Under the pieces are notes generated by a model. The model made no database searches. It was not told the origin of the DNA and saw only the letters and a program-made list of their open reading frames with translations. A DNA stretch of 6,707 nt from Sulfurovum sp. Lineage in GTDB: Bacteria; Campylobacterota; Campylobacteria; Campylobacterales; Sulfurovaceae. A program made the position numbers and the translations under genes. The stretch spans positions 1 to 6,707 of the forward strand of contig DQVJ01000168.1 in assembly GCA_015661795.1 (NCBI GenBank), in the 5' to 3' direction. Below are positions 1 through 6,707 of the stretch, one piece after another (the stretch's first letter is position 1; every line of letters starts with the position of its first letter).

Positions 1-1
1 A

Positions 2-634
2 CTCCATTTTCATGCATTATGTGAACAAGGTGCTGATGCATTGGAAAAAGTATTATATGTTTTTGAAGAAAAGTTTGGCACATACATTCCAAAAATGAAA
101 TGGATAAATTTTGGAGGGGGTCATCACATAACTCGTCAGGGCTATGATATAGAAAAGCTCATTCATCTCATAAAACAATTTAAAACCAAATATAATGTAG
201 AAGTATATCTTGAGCCTGGAGAAGCTATAGGGTGGGAGACTGGAACACTCATTACCACAGTCTTAGATATTGTCCATAATGGAATAGATATAGCTATTCT
301 TGACAGTTCTGCAGAAGCACATATGCCAGACACAATTATCATGCCATACCGTGCAGATGTACTTGGATCTGGTAAAGCAGGTGAGAAAACCTATACATAC
401 CGTTTAGCAGGTAATACGTGTTTGGCTGGTGATATTATGGGAGACTATAGTTTTGATCAACCCTTACAGGTGGGGGATAAAATTGCTTTTCTAGATCAAA
501 TGCATTACACTATGGTTAAAGCAAGTACATTTAATGGTGTGAAACTTCCCAGTATTGCCATTGAAAGAGTGGACGGTACAATAGATGTCATACGTGAATT
601 TGGGTATGAAGATTTTAAAAATAGACTCTCTTAA
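2..634 (+). CDS. nspC: Carboxynorspermidine/carboxyspermidine decarboxylase NspC (3' part, 5' end outside window)
   Basis: PLP-dependent fold-III (alanine-racemase-like barrel) decarboxylase of polyamine synthesis. It removes CO2 from carboxynorspermidine or carboxyspermidine to give norspermidine or spermidine; in Campylobacterota the second reaction, after carboxyspermidine dehydrogenase, is the known spermidine route. The acting compartment is the cytoplasm. The reading frame stays open to the left edge and the residues before the internal TTG at 41 (LHFHALCEQGADA) match the family, so TTG41 is not the start. About 210 residues are visible of a family length near 380. Seen, numbering from the first visible codon: the glycine-rich phosphate-binding stretch NFGGGHHIT (about 36-44), EPGEAIGW (71-78), and the NTCLAGD motif with a conserved Cys at 140 (codon 419-421), which in this family contributes to the active site across the dimer. 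HYTMVK follows near the C-terminus. The stop is TAA at 632-634. It converges with tamB. The partner dehydrogenase is not in the window. Confidence 0.95.
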   Translation, partial: LHFHALCEQGADALEKVLYVFEEKFGTYIPKMKWINFGGGHHITRQGYDIEKLIHLIKQFKTKYNVEVYLEPGEAIGWETGTLITTVLDIVHNGIDIAILDSSAEAHMPDTIIMPYRADVLGSGKAGEKTYTYRLAGNTCLAGDIMGDYSFDQPLQVGDKIAFLDQMHYTMVKASTFNGVKLPSIAIERVDGTIDVIREFGYEDFKNRLS

Positions 635-642
635 AATTTTTA
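607..642. terminator. Weak A/T hairpin at the nspC/tamB convergence (possible shared terminator)
   Basis: ATTTTAA at 612-618 can pair with TTAAAAT at 631-637 around a 12-base loop. Two G-T wobbles and a few A-T pairs could lengthen the stem to 607-642. It spans both stop codons, the only place a bidirectional terminator could sit given 5 bp between the genes. There is no G-C pair and only a short T run after it on the + strand, so it may be chance pairing in AT-rich DNA. Confidence 0.2.
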
Positions 643-3600
643 ATCCTTCTTCAAGATATCAATCTCATCTGCATTAAAGTCTCTTTTGTAGACAATATCA
701 TAAGCTTGGGATATCTCATCCGTACTAATCACACTTTCAACACGTGAGTTATGTTGATATTTCACTCGAACCTCCGGAATATCCGTATTTACATAAATGA
801 AGGTAATCTTATCCGTAAGTTTTTTACCTACTTCTACACTGCCATCTGCCCCAATAGCCAGATGGTCTAATTTGATACCCATATCTGCAAGAGCAGATTT
901 CGCCATTGCACCTCCCATCATTTTCATCATATCCTCTCCAGAATTTGTACCTGCACCCTCTGCTGAATCAAATAAAATAATAGACAGTATTTGTTCTTTT
1001 TTCAAGCTTGGTACAGATGAAAACAATATATTGGGTGCAGAAGGTGTACCTGAAATACCTATAGTAATAAGATAGTTTAATGATTTGTATTTAACATTTA
1101 TATCAAGTAAAGGTTTGTTTGGATTACCAGTAAAATAAATCTTACTTTCATCTAAAACAAACTTTTTTCCTTCAAAAGTATAGCTACCACCTTTTTGCAA
1201 GGTCACCTCACCTAACACCAAAATATCTGCTAATTCTGATTTATGTACGCTCACATGAGCATTTGCCTTGATATCTATAGGTCCTTGTTTATAAATTAAA
1301 GGTTTTTTTGTTGTCACATCTATATTGATACTGAGATTATCCATAAATGGGTTTGCTTCTGCTTCTTTCATATCTTGTATTATAATAATATCACTGTCAC
1401 TTGGGTATGATTTAGTACCCAAATCATAATGTATATCTCCGCCAAGAAGAACAACTTTCCCTTTAACAGATGTTTTATCTCCATTTAAAACTGTTTGTAT
1501 ATTTACTGCACTCTCAAACTTAATGAATTTATGTTCAATCTGAAGACTACTAGCATCAGTTGTAATATCACCTTTTCTTGTTTTTGTATCATATGTTCCT
1601 ACCACTTTTAATTGATTATTTACCCACAGTGGGGAAATATCGATCACATTTTCCTTCATATGAATAGTAGAAGCTTTGGTTGAGAAAAATTTCATATCAT
1701 CATATATTATATTATATGATTTTAATTCTATTTTGGATGCATTAGCACGTATGTCCAGTTCAACATCATTGATGATGCTTTCTGTTTTCTTATCAGATTT
1801 ATATATGATTTGTGGAGAAGAGAGAGAAAGATTTAGCTGCTCTAATTTTAAAACTTCAACTGATGCATTTAAAGTACCTTCAAGTAGAGGTAGGTCTTCT
1901 ATCTTATAAAATGATTTGACTGATGTCATCAGAGACGTCATAGAACTTATATTGGTTTTAATGAACATTCTTTCTGCAACAATGCCTTTAATATCTGTCA
2001 CTAATCCAGCAAGGTTAATAGTACCATCTATATGACCACTCTCTAAAAGATATTTAATTTGTGTAGAAAGTGCTTTTGATTTTAACTTTATGACTGCATT
2101 ATTTTTATCCACGTCCACATCTAAGACAAGTGGATTAATCGCACTCCATTTGATGTTCTCATCAAAGTTTTTTAAAAGAGAATCTTTAGGTATCACACTT
2201 GTTATTTTGGCCTGTAGTTTTTCGTCATACAAAATTTCTGCATCTATATTTGTGATATTTGAAGTGATGTTTGCACTTGCTTTAAGTGGTATTATTTGTT
2301 CAAAATCAACAGGAACATCTATCATAACATTGACCTTTGTTCCATTTAATTCGCCAGGAAGGGTAAACAGTTGATCTAATTTCATCGATTTGGTAGTTTC
2401 TAAATGCAATACACCTTTTTTAAAATCAGATGATACAAAGTTTCCTTTTAGACCTTGAGAACTAATCTTTGTTTCAATACTGCTGGAATCACCTGAATAG
2501 CTAATATTTAAATGATTTAAAGGCTTTAGCATTTTTGCATGTATACCAATCATTTTTTTTGCGTTAATCTCTCCACGATAACTTATATTCTTATCCATCA
2601 TAAACGTATTGCTTATAGATATATCTTTGGCATAGGGTGTTGAAAGCAGTAAATTAGTCTCTGCTGCCAAAGTAGCATCTTGTATCGTATATTTAATATG
2701 ACTTTTGAGCATATTAATATCAACATTAAATACTTGATTTTCATGAGTAGTGGTACGATTATGCTCTTTTTCTACAAGCAGTATCTGTTTTGCTTTGGTT
2801 TGTAAATCTGCTTTTATAAATGCTTCACTGATATCAAGGTTAATAGTCACATCTGATATTGCATCCTTTCGTATGGGTAAGTTATATAATCTGTAAAATG
2901 CTTCATGGGGTTGTAAAATGATTGAACCCATAAGTTCATTCTTTTTCATATTCCCTTCATAGCTGATATTGAGTAGGTTTGTTTTTCCATTAAGGTCAAT
3001 AGCTCCTTGTTCAAATATCAATGTTTTGACATCAAATACTGTGTCTTTTATTTCTAATGATATGCTTGAGATATCAACACTATCATTCTTGTCAATATGA
3101 TATATCCTTGATTTCATAGAAGCAAAGAAGTAGTTTAAAACAACTTTCTTCGGCATAAGAGGATGGGGTTCATCCTCTGTCGCATGACCTATATCTTGCT
3201 CTTTTTCTACTGGAGATACATTTGTGATATTTTGTTCGTTGGTTAAAAATAATTTTTCCAAAACAATACTGTCTATCTCTTCAGTTCGTAATGTATCAAT
3301 ATTTACGATACCGTCATCCAATGAAGCCTCTAGTGAGATATTGGCTATATTTGTTTCTAACTGGGTTCTAAGGAATGCGACATCCAAAGTATTATTTGAA
3401 AAAGCAATATCTTCAACATCAACTACTGACTTAGAAAAAGAAATGCCTTCTTCCTCAAAAGGAAGTACGTCGATATGCACTTTATCAACAGTTATAACAA
3501 CTTGAATCGGTTCAGAAGAACTATTATCATCACTTGGGAAGGAATCCAACAATGCCTTTACAACATCTATATCCAAACCTTCAATACTTAAGGTATTGAT

Positions 3601-3867
3601 TGCTACTGTTTTATATAATATTTTAGATGGGTTCCAGGAAAATTGTACTTTTTGGCTCAATACTTGATTCTCAAACTTAAGACCACTGACTGTTACACCT
3701 GTAAATACATTACCTGAAATATCATCATATGATATTTGATACTCAGGAGCAAAAATATCTGCTGCCTTTTTTATTACAAAAGATGAGTTTGCAACAATGA
3801 TGATTGCCACAATAAGCAGCACAAAAAAAACTAAAACACTAAAAAGTATCTTTTTAAAACTTGGCAT
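640..3867 (-). CDS. tamB: Translocation and assembly module protein TamB (DUF490/AsmA-like family)
   Basis: Large envelope protein anchored in the inner membrane and spanning the periplasm. It partners TamA in outer-membrane protein assembly and, as for other AsmA-like proteins, probably in lipid transport (family knowledge). The protein has 1075 residues from ATG3867; E. coli TamB is somewhat longer. Seen: a basic N-terminus (PSFKK) then one hydrophobic helix at about 7-26, with no cleavage site. A very long stretch of alternating short beta strands follows, typical of a beta-taco groove, broken by polar loops near 112-121 and 214-241. The C-terminal TamB domain lies at about 740-1065: GGSYTFEG at 893, YFTGNP, a PSLKKEQILSIILFD segment at 953-967, a Met-rich helix at 977-988, and YDIVYKRDF at 1056-1064. 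Start choice: ATG3867 has a weak GTGAG-like site, whereas the in-frame TTG at 3894 would add nine residues but has no ribosome site. It lies 33 bp after the tamA stop, in the same operon. Confidence 0.92.
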   Translation of the reverse strand: MPSFKKILFSVLVFFVLLIVAIIIVANSSFVIKKAADIFAPEYQISYDDISGNVFTGVTVSGLKFENQVLSQKVQFSWNPSKILYKTVAINTLSIEGLDIDVVKALLDSFPSDDNSSSEPIQVVITVDKVHIDVLPFEEEGISFSKSVVDVEDIAFSNNTLDVAFLRTQLETNIANISLEASLDDGIVNIDTLRTEEIDSIVLEKLFLTNEQNITNVSPVEKEQDIGHATEDEPHPLMPKKVVLNYFFASMKSRIYHIDKNDSVDISSISLEIKDTVFDVKTLIFEQGAIDLNGKTNLLNISYEGNMKKNELMGSIILQPHEAFYRLYNLPIRKDAISDVTINLDISEAFIKADLQTKAKQILLVEKEHNRTTTHENQVFNVDINMLKSHIKYTIQDATLAAETNLLLSTPYAKDISISNTFMMDKNISYRGEINAKKMIGIHAKMLKPLNHLNISYSGDSSSIETKISSQGLKGNFVSSDFKKGVLHLETTKSMKLDQLFTLPGELNGTKVNVMIDVPVDFEQIIPLKASANITSNITNIDAEILYDEKLQAKITSVIPKDSLLKNFDENIKWSAINPLVLDVDVDKNNAVIKLKSKALSTQIKYLLESGHIDGTINLAGLVTDIKGIVAERMFIKTNISSMTSLMTSVKSFYKIEDLPLLEGTLNASVEVLKLEQLNLSLSSPQIIYKSDKKTESIINDVELDIRANASKIELKSYNIIYDDMKFFSTKASTIHMKENVIDISPLWVNNQLKVVGTYDTKTRKGDITTDASSLQIEHKFIKFESAVNIQTVLNGDKTSVKGKVVLLGGDIHYDLGTKSYPSDSDIIIIQDMKEAEANPFMDNLSINIDVTTKKPLIYKQGPIDIKANAHVSVHKSELADILVLGEVTLQKGGSYTFEGKKFVLDESKIYFTGNPNKPLLDINVKYKSLNYLITIGISGTPSAPNILFSSVPSLKKEQILSIILFDSAEGAGTNSGEDMMKMMGGAMAKSALADMGIKLDHLAIGADGSVEVGKKLTDKITFIYVNTDIPEVRVKYQHNSRVESVISTDEISQAYDIVYKRDFNADEIDILKKD

Positions 3868-3900
3868 TGTATGTCTCACTATCTTGAATTTCAATGCGTA

Positions 3901-5658
3901 TCAAAACGATTGCCCTATTTGAAAACTGATACCATAAATAGAGGGATCATTGACATTAAACCCCACGTCTAACTTAAAAGGACCAATCGGCGTCATATAA
4001 CGTACACCAACCCCTGCAGAAGTGATAATATCACCAGTAAAATCATTAGACTCTTTTGCTATTAGCGTATTGTCAGTAAATACTGCCCCATATAAATCAT
4101 CCCATAGAGGGTAATTGGCTTCCAGCGAGAGGTTTGCCATACTTAATCCTCCATCTATGATATCTGTTGTTGGTGATGTAATCACACCAATTTCTCTAAA
4201 ACCATAGGCACGGTTCCAAAATGATCCACCGGCAAAAAATTTCTTGGATTCAGGTATACCATAGGTTTTATCACCTTCAATTTCAATCAATCCCATTTTC
4301 CCCACAACTGAAAGTGTTAAATCATAAAAGGTATATATCCCACGTGCTTCTAATTCTACTTTTAGATAAAGACTAGACTCATTTTCAGTTGGAATACCCC
4401 ATTCTCCATAACCTCTAAGATAATATCCATATTTTGGATTAAGCTTTGAGTCTCTTCCATCATATACCGCACTTACATAAGGATAGGTCAAGAAAAAAAG
4501 ATCATATGCCCCAGTAGGCAGTTTAGGTTTACCATCATCTAATTCAGTAATATCTGTCACTTCGAGCGCAATACCAGATCTGACAACAAATCTTTTTGAT
4601 GTATGTTCAAGATACGCTTTTACAAATGTTTTCTTCTCTTTAAAACCATCAAATTCTAAATTTGAATATCCCAAAGATGCACCAAAATCCATAGCAAAAC
4701 CATAAGGTTCAAAAAGCACTGGTTTAAAATAATCTATTATAGCCAATTGTTCCAACTTTGACCATGCAAGTTGAAGTTTTAACTTTTGTGCATTACCTAA
4801 AAAATTATGTTTTATGAGACTACTGTGTATACGCGGGCCGACATAGGTATCAAAACCCAAACCTGCTTCAAAACGATATGGTTTATCCATCTCCGAGACT
4901 GTGATATCCACAGGTACTACATTGTAAAATTTTCTATCTATCCCAATCAACACAGAATCAAAAGATTGCAGTCCATACAAGGCATCTGAGGTATCTTTAA
5001 TCAAGGTGGTATTAAACCTTTCCCCTTCTTTTGCTCTTACCCGTGATTTGATGATATCATCATCAATGGTTTTTGATCCATAGATTGTCGTTTTACCAAA
5101 GGTACATATCCCACCTTTTTTTAATTTGTATTGCAGATCAACACTATGTTTATCTAAATCAACATATGCTTTGGTATTTAAATCATAACTGCAATATCCT
5201 TCTTTCAATAACTCCGCAATAATCTTACTTTTGATTTTTATAAATGTTTTTGCTTTAAAGATATCATTTTTTTCAAATGTAATCAAAGTTGAGATATTAA
5301 AATCACTTGAAATATTAATATCTTTAATTCTAACTGGTTGGTTTTCACTAATATATACAGAGACTGTTGTATTGGTTTCTTTTATGGTGAAATTTGCATC
5401 ATAAAAACCTTCAGAGTCATAAAAACTTTGCAAAGAAGGCTCAAGTGTTAAAAGTAATTTATCATTTATACGTGGATTATCCTCTTTCCAAAACTGTAAA
5501 AAACTTTTATTATCAACGCCTAATTCATCTTCTAAAATTGATTTATCAAAATATTTTTGTCCATAAAAATATATCTTGTGTGTCGGAAGAGTTAGCTCGT
5601 CGGCTAAAAGCATATGAAATAGATATAATGTCATTATAAAAAATATTTTTATATGCAT
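3901..5658 (-). CDS. tamA: Outer-membrane barrel protein TamA (Omp85/BamA superfamily)
   Basis: Outer-membrane component of the translocation and assembly module, with a periplasmic POTRA arm contacting TamB and a 16-stranded barrel (family knowledge). The 585 residues are close to the TamA length of about 577 and shorter than BamA. Seen: a signal peptide at 1-19, likely cleaved after LLA before DE. Three POTRA-like units follow at about 25-100, 105-183 and 184-258; the third is clearest (YGSKTIDDDIIKSRVRAKEG). The barrel runs from about 261 (YRFEAGLGFD) to the end, with the YDGRDSKLNPKYGYYLRG strand-turn at 399-416, the loop-6 segment GGSFWNRAYGF at 477-487, YMTPIGPFKLDVGF at 554-567, and a terminal beta-signal ending in Phe585. 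Three POTRAs rather than five, plus tamB directly downstream, favour TamA over BamA. ATG5658 is preceded by a strong AAGAGGAGA site. The stop is TGA. It is the first gene of the tamAB operon. Confidence 0.93.
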   Translation of the reverse strand: MHIKIFFIMTLYLFHMLLADELTLPTHKIYFYGQKYFDKSILEDELGVDNKSFLQFWKEDNPRINDKLLLTLEPSLQSFYDSEGFYDANFTIKETNTTVSVYISENQPVRIKDINISSDFNISTLITFEKNDIFKAKTFIKIKSKIIAELLKEGYCSYDLNTKAYVDLDKHSVDLQYKLKKGGICTFGKTTIYGSKTIDDDIIKSRVRAKEGERFNTTLIKDTSDALYGLQSFDSVLIGIDRKFYNVVPVDITVSEMDKPYRFEAGLGFDTYVGPRIHSSLIKHNFLGNAQKLKLQLAWSKLEQLAIIDYFKPVLFEPYGFAMDFGASLGYSNLEFDGFKEKKTFVKAYLEHTSKRFVVRSGIALEVTDITELDDGKPKLPTGAYDLFFLTYPYVSAVYDGRDSKLNPKYGYYLRGYGEWGIPTENESSLYLKVELEARGIYTFYDLTLSVVGKMGLIEIEGDKTYGIPESKKFFAGGSFWNRAYGFREIGVITSPTTDIIDGGLSMANLSLEANYPLWDDLYGAVFTDNTLIAKESNDFTGDIITSAGVGVRYMTPIGPFKLDVGFNVNDPSIYGISFQIGQSF

Positions 5659-5664
5659 CTATAT

Positions 5665-5673
5665 TCTCCTCTT
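5665..5673 (-). promoter_or_regulatory. Ribosome binding site of tamA
   Basis: On the minus strand AAGAGGAGA lies six bases before ATG5658. This is the strongest Shine-Dalgarno match in the window. It fixes the tamA start and contrasts with the weak site in front of tamB. Confidence 0.8.
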
Positions 5674-5759
5674 ATTAGCGTTATTTTAGCCTATATCTAC
5701 TAAATAGTATAGTAAATAGAATATCTTGTTTATTTTTTCTATTTTTATTTCGATATCAT

Positions 5760-5765
5760 TATAAA
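5760..5765 (+). promoter_or_regulatory. Candidate -10 box for eptA
   Basis: TATAAA on the + strand, 25 bp before the proposed TTG start, preceded by a long T-rich tract (about 5730-5750) in place of a recognisable -35. It overlaps TATAAT on the opposite strand (5758-5763), so the same site could serve either direction. This is a pattern match only, in very AT-rich DNA where such hexamers are common. Confidence 0.35.
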
Positions 5766-5779
5766 GTTTATTTTCTCGC

Positions 5780-5785
5780 AAGGAA
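5780..5785 (+). promoter_or_regulatory. Ribosome binding site deciding the TTG start of eptA
   Basis: AAGGAA ends five bases before TTG5791. No ATG or GTG lies in frame between here and the upstream in-frame TAA at 5713-5715. The site therefore supports TTG5791 as the true start, and the protein begins just before its first membrane helix, as expected for the family. Confidence 0.7.
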
Positions 5786-5790
5786 TACTA

Positions 5791-6707
5791 TTGAAAGCTT
5801 TCACCCCTTCGTTTTTTATTATCACTACTGCAATATTTATAGTACTCTTTTCAAATTTGTCTTTTTTTGAACATGTCCTCGACATCTATCCATTCAATAT
5901 TTCTAACGCTGGATTTTTATTCTCTTTGGCTTTACTGCTCTATGCCTTAATTGTTATTATGCTAACGTTGGTATCTTTTAAACATACTTTAAAACCTATG
6001 CTTATACTTGCATTGATACTCTCTGCATCAGTACATTACTTCATGCAAAGTTATAACATTGTCATGGACAAAACCATGATAGAAAATACACTGCAAACAG
6101 ATATACAAGAAAGTTTTGATTTATTGAGTATCAAACTTTTTGTTACACTTTTTTTACTTGGTATCTTACCCTCAATCATCATTTATAAAATACCATTACA
6201 CTATCGAGCATTTAAAATAGAGCTTTGGAGTAAATTAAAGATTATTCTACTTCATATTATACTGATAGCTATACTTTTATTTACCTTTTCAAAATTTTAT
6301 GCCTCTTTTTTTAGAGAACATAAAACCCTTCGTTTATATACAAACCCTGTCACTGTTATCTACAATATTGTCTCATATACCTATGATCAAATAAAAGAGA
6401 CAAATATACCTATGAAAGTTATTGGGCAGGATGCGACTATCTCTAAAAACCATACAAAAAGAAAAATTGTCATTATGGTCGTTGGTGAAGCAGCAAGAGC
6501 TGATCATTTTTCACTTAATGGCTATCTAAAAGAGACAAATCCACTACTTAAACAAGAAAATATTATCAATTTTTCCAACATGTACTCCTGTGGAACAACT
6601 ACAGCAGTCTCAGTACCCTGTATGTTTTCTGTTTATAACAGAAGTGATTATAATTCACATAAAGGATATAATACTTACAATGTACTTGACGTACTTTCCC
6701 ATGCTGG
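5791..6707 (+). CDS. eptA: Phosphoethanolamine transferase, EptA/MCR-type (5' part, runs off right edge)
   Basis: Inner-membrane enzyme that moves phosphoethanolamine from phosphatidylethanolamine to lipid A or, in Campylobacter EptC, also to other acceptors such as flagellar rod protein. In this family the change lowers surface negative charge and sensitivity to cationic peptides. About 305 of an expected 510-550 residues are visible. The N-terminal part has about five hydrophobic helices (roughly 8-26, 40-62, 68-86, 112-132, 150-168). NTLQTDIQE at 99-107 holds the Asn99/Thr103/Glu107 pattern that in MCR/EptA lines the lipid headgroup pocket. The periplasmic sulfatase-fold domain starts near 224: VVGEAARADHFSLNGY with zinc ligand Glu233, then SCGTTTAVSVPCMFS with nucleophile Thr271 and disulfide pair Cys267/Cys277. 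The remaining zinc ligands lie beyond the window. Translation starts at TTG5791 after AAGGAA. The gene is divergent from tamAB and envelope-related like it. Lipid A as acceptor is inferred, not shown. Confidence 0.94.
   Translation, partial: MKAFTPSFFIITTAIFIVLFSNLSFFEHVLDIYPFNISNAGFLFSLALLLYALIVIMLTLVSFKHTLKPMLILALILSASVHYFMQSYNIVMDKTMIENTLQTDIQESFDLLSIKLFVTLFLLGILPSIIIYKIPLHYRAFKIELWSKLKIILLHIILIAILLFTFSKFYASFFREHKTLRLYTNPVTVIYNIVSYTYDQIKETNIPMKVIGQDATISKNHTKRKIVIMVVGEAARADHFSLNGYLKETNPLLKQENIINFSNMYSCGTTTAVSVPCMFSVYNRSDYNSHKGYNTYNVLDVLSHA

Larger units (their letters stand above)
5659..5790. promoter_or_regulatory. Divergent tamA / eptA intergenic promoter region
   Basis: This 132-bp stretch, almost all A/T, separates the oppositely oriented tamA and transferase genes and must hold the promoters of both. 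Towards eptA, a TATAAA -10-like box at 5760-5765 would give a short leader of about 20 nt. Towards tamA there are several -10-like boxes on the minus strand: TATAAT at 5758-5763, TATACT at 5706-5711 and TAAAAT at 5683-5688. No good -35 box pairs with any of them, but T-rich tracts lie upstream, as is usual for sigma-70 promoters in Campylobacterota. A direct repeat TAAATAG occurs at 5701-5707 and 5713-5719. That promoters exist here is inferred from the layout; which boxes are used cannot be decided by reading. Confidence 0.55.

Noticed and set aside
797..1075. 92-codon open frame on the + strand
   Set aside because: It lies wholly antisense inside the conserved C-terminal domain of tamB, has no ribosome site and a Ser/Pro/Ile composition typical of a reverse-strand shadow.
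1676..2374. Two + strand open frames (1676-1909 and 2090-2374)
   Set aside because: Both are antisense within tamB, unrecognisable, and explained by the low stop frequency opposite an AT-rich beta-strand protein.
3224..3505. 93-codon + strand open frame
   Set aside because: It is antisense to the tamB N-terminal third, and its Ser/Thr-rich composition mirrors the sense codons.
4807..5639. Two short + strand open frames (4807-4989 and 5394-5639)
   Set aside because: They lie antisense to the POTRA coding region of tamA, without a ribosome site or recognisable domain.
3901..5658. Possibility that this gene is bamA rather than tamA
   Set aside because: Its 585 residues leave room for three POTRA units only, and tamB follows directly. 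BamA would be roughly 740-800 residues with five POTRAs.
5699..5719. Possible inverted repeat (operator-like palindrome) around the TATACT box
   Set aside because: Written on the reverse strand the sequence does not match itself; the similarity is a direct repeat of TAAATAG, reported as such.
1..6707. Mobile elements, tRNAs, CRISPR repeats, toxin-antitoxin or defence genes
   Set aside because: None was seen on either strand. Four long conserved genes account for nearly all of the window, with no terminal inverted repeats, cloverleaf-like sequence or regularly spaced repeats.

Overview
The window is AT-rich chromosomal DNA, and its gene content and protein style fit a Campylobacterota (epsilonproteobacterial) genome, perhaps a Sulfurimonas/Sulfurovum-like organism. 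That placement is inferred from protein style and codon use, not from a marker gene. The evidence for it is an NspC-type spermidine enzyme, a short three-POTRA TamA followed by a TamB protein, an EptA-type phosphoethanolamine transferase, AT-rich wobble positions and TTG starts.

Layout, left to right. (1) Positions 2-634, + strand: the 3' part of nspC (carboxynorspermidine/carboxyspermidine decarboxylase), entering from the left edge. (2) Positions 640-3867, - strand: tamB, a large inner-membrane-anchored envelope protein, converging on nspC with only 5 bp between the two stop codons. (3) Positions 3901-5658, - strand: tamA, an Omp85-family outer-membrane barrel, directly upstream of tamB and surely co-transcribed with it. 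(4) Positions 5659-5790: a 132-bp AT-rich divergent promoter region. (5) Positions 5791-6707, + strand: the 5' part of an EptA-type phosphoethanolamine transferase, starting at TTG and running off the right edge.

How the genes work together. TamA and TamB form the translocation and assembly module. TamB spans the periplasm from an inner-membrane anchor, and TamA is its outer-membrane partner. The pair is linked to outer-membrane protein assembly and, in more recent work on AsmA-like proteins, to phospholipid transport to the outer membrane. The divergent transferase also acts on the envelope, moving phosphoethanolamine from phosphatidylethanolamine to lipid A or other periplasmic acceptors. 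The right-hand two thirds of the window is therefore an outer-envelope biogenesis and modification cluster. nspC belongs to polyamine synthesis and appears to be an unrelated neighbour.

I saw no RNA genes, mobile elements, CRISPR arrays, prophage remnants or pseudogenes. Apart from two short gaps and the 132-bp divergent region, the DNA is fully coding. I found no convincing undescribed system; the findings below are modest points about starts, motif variants and the shared regulatory region.
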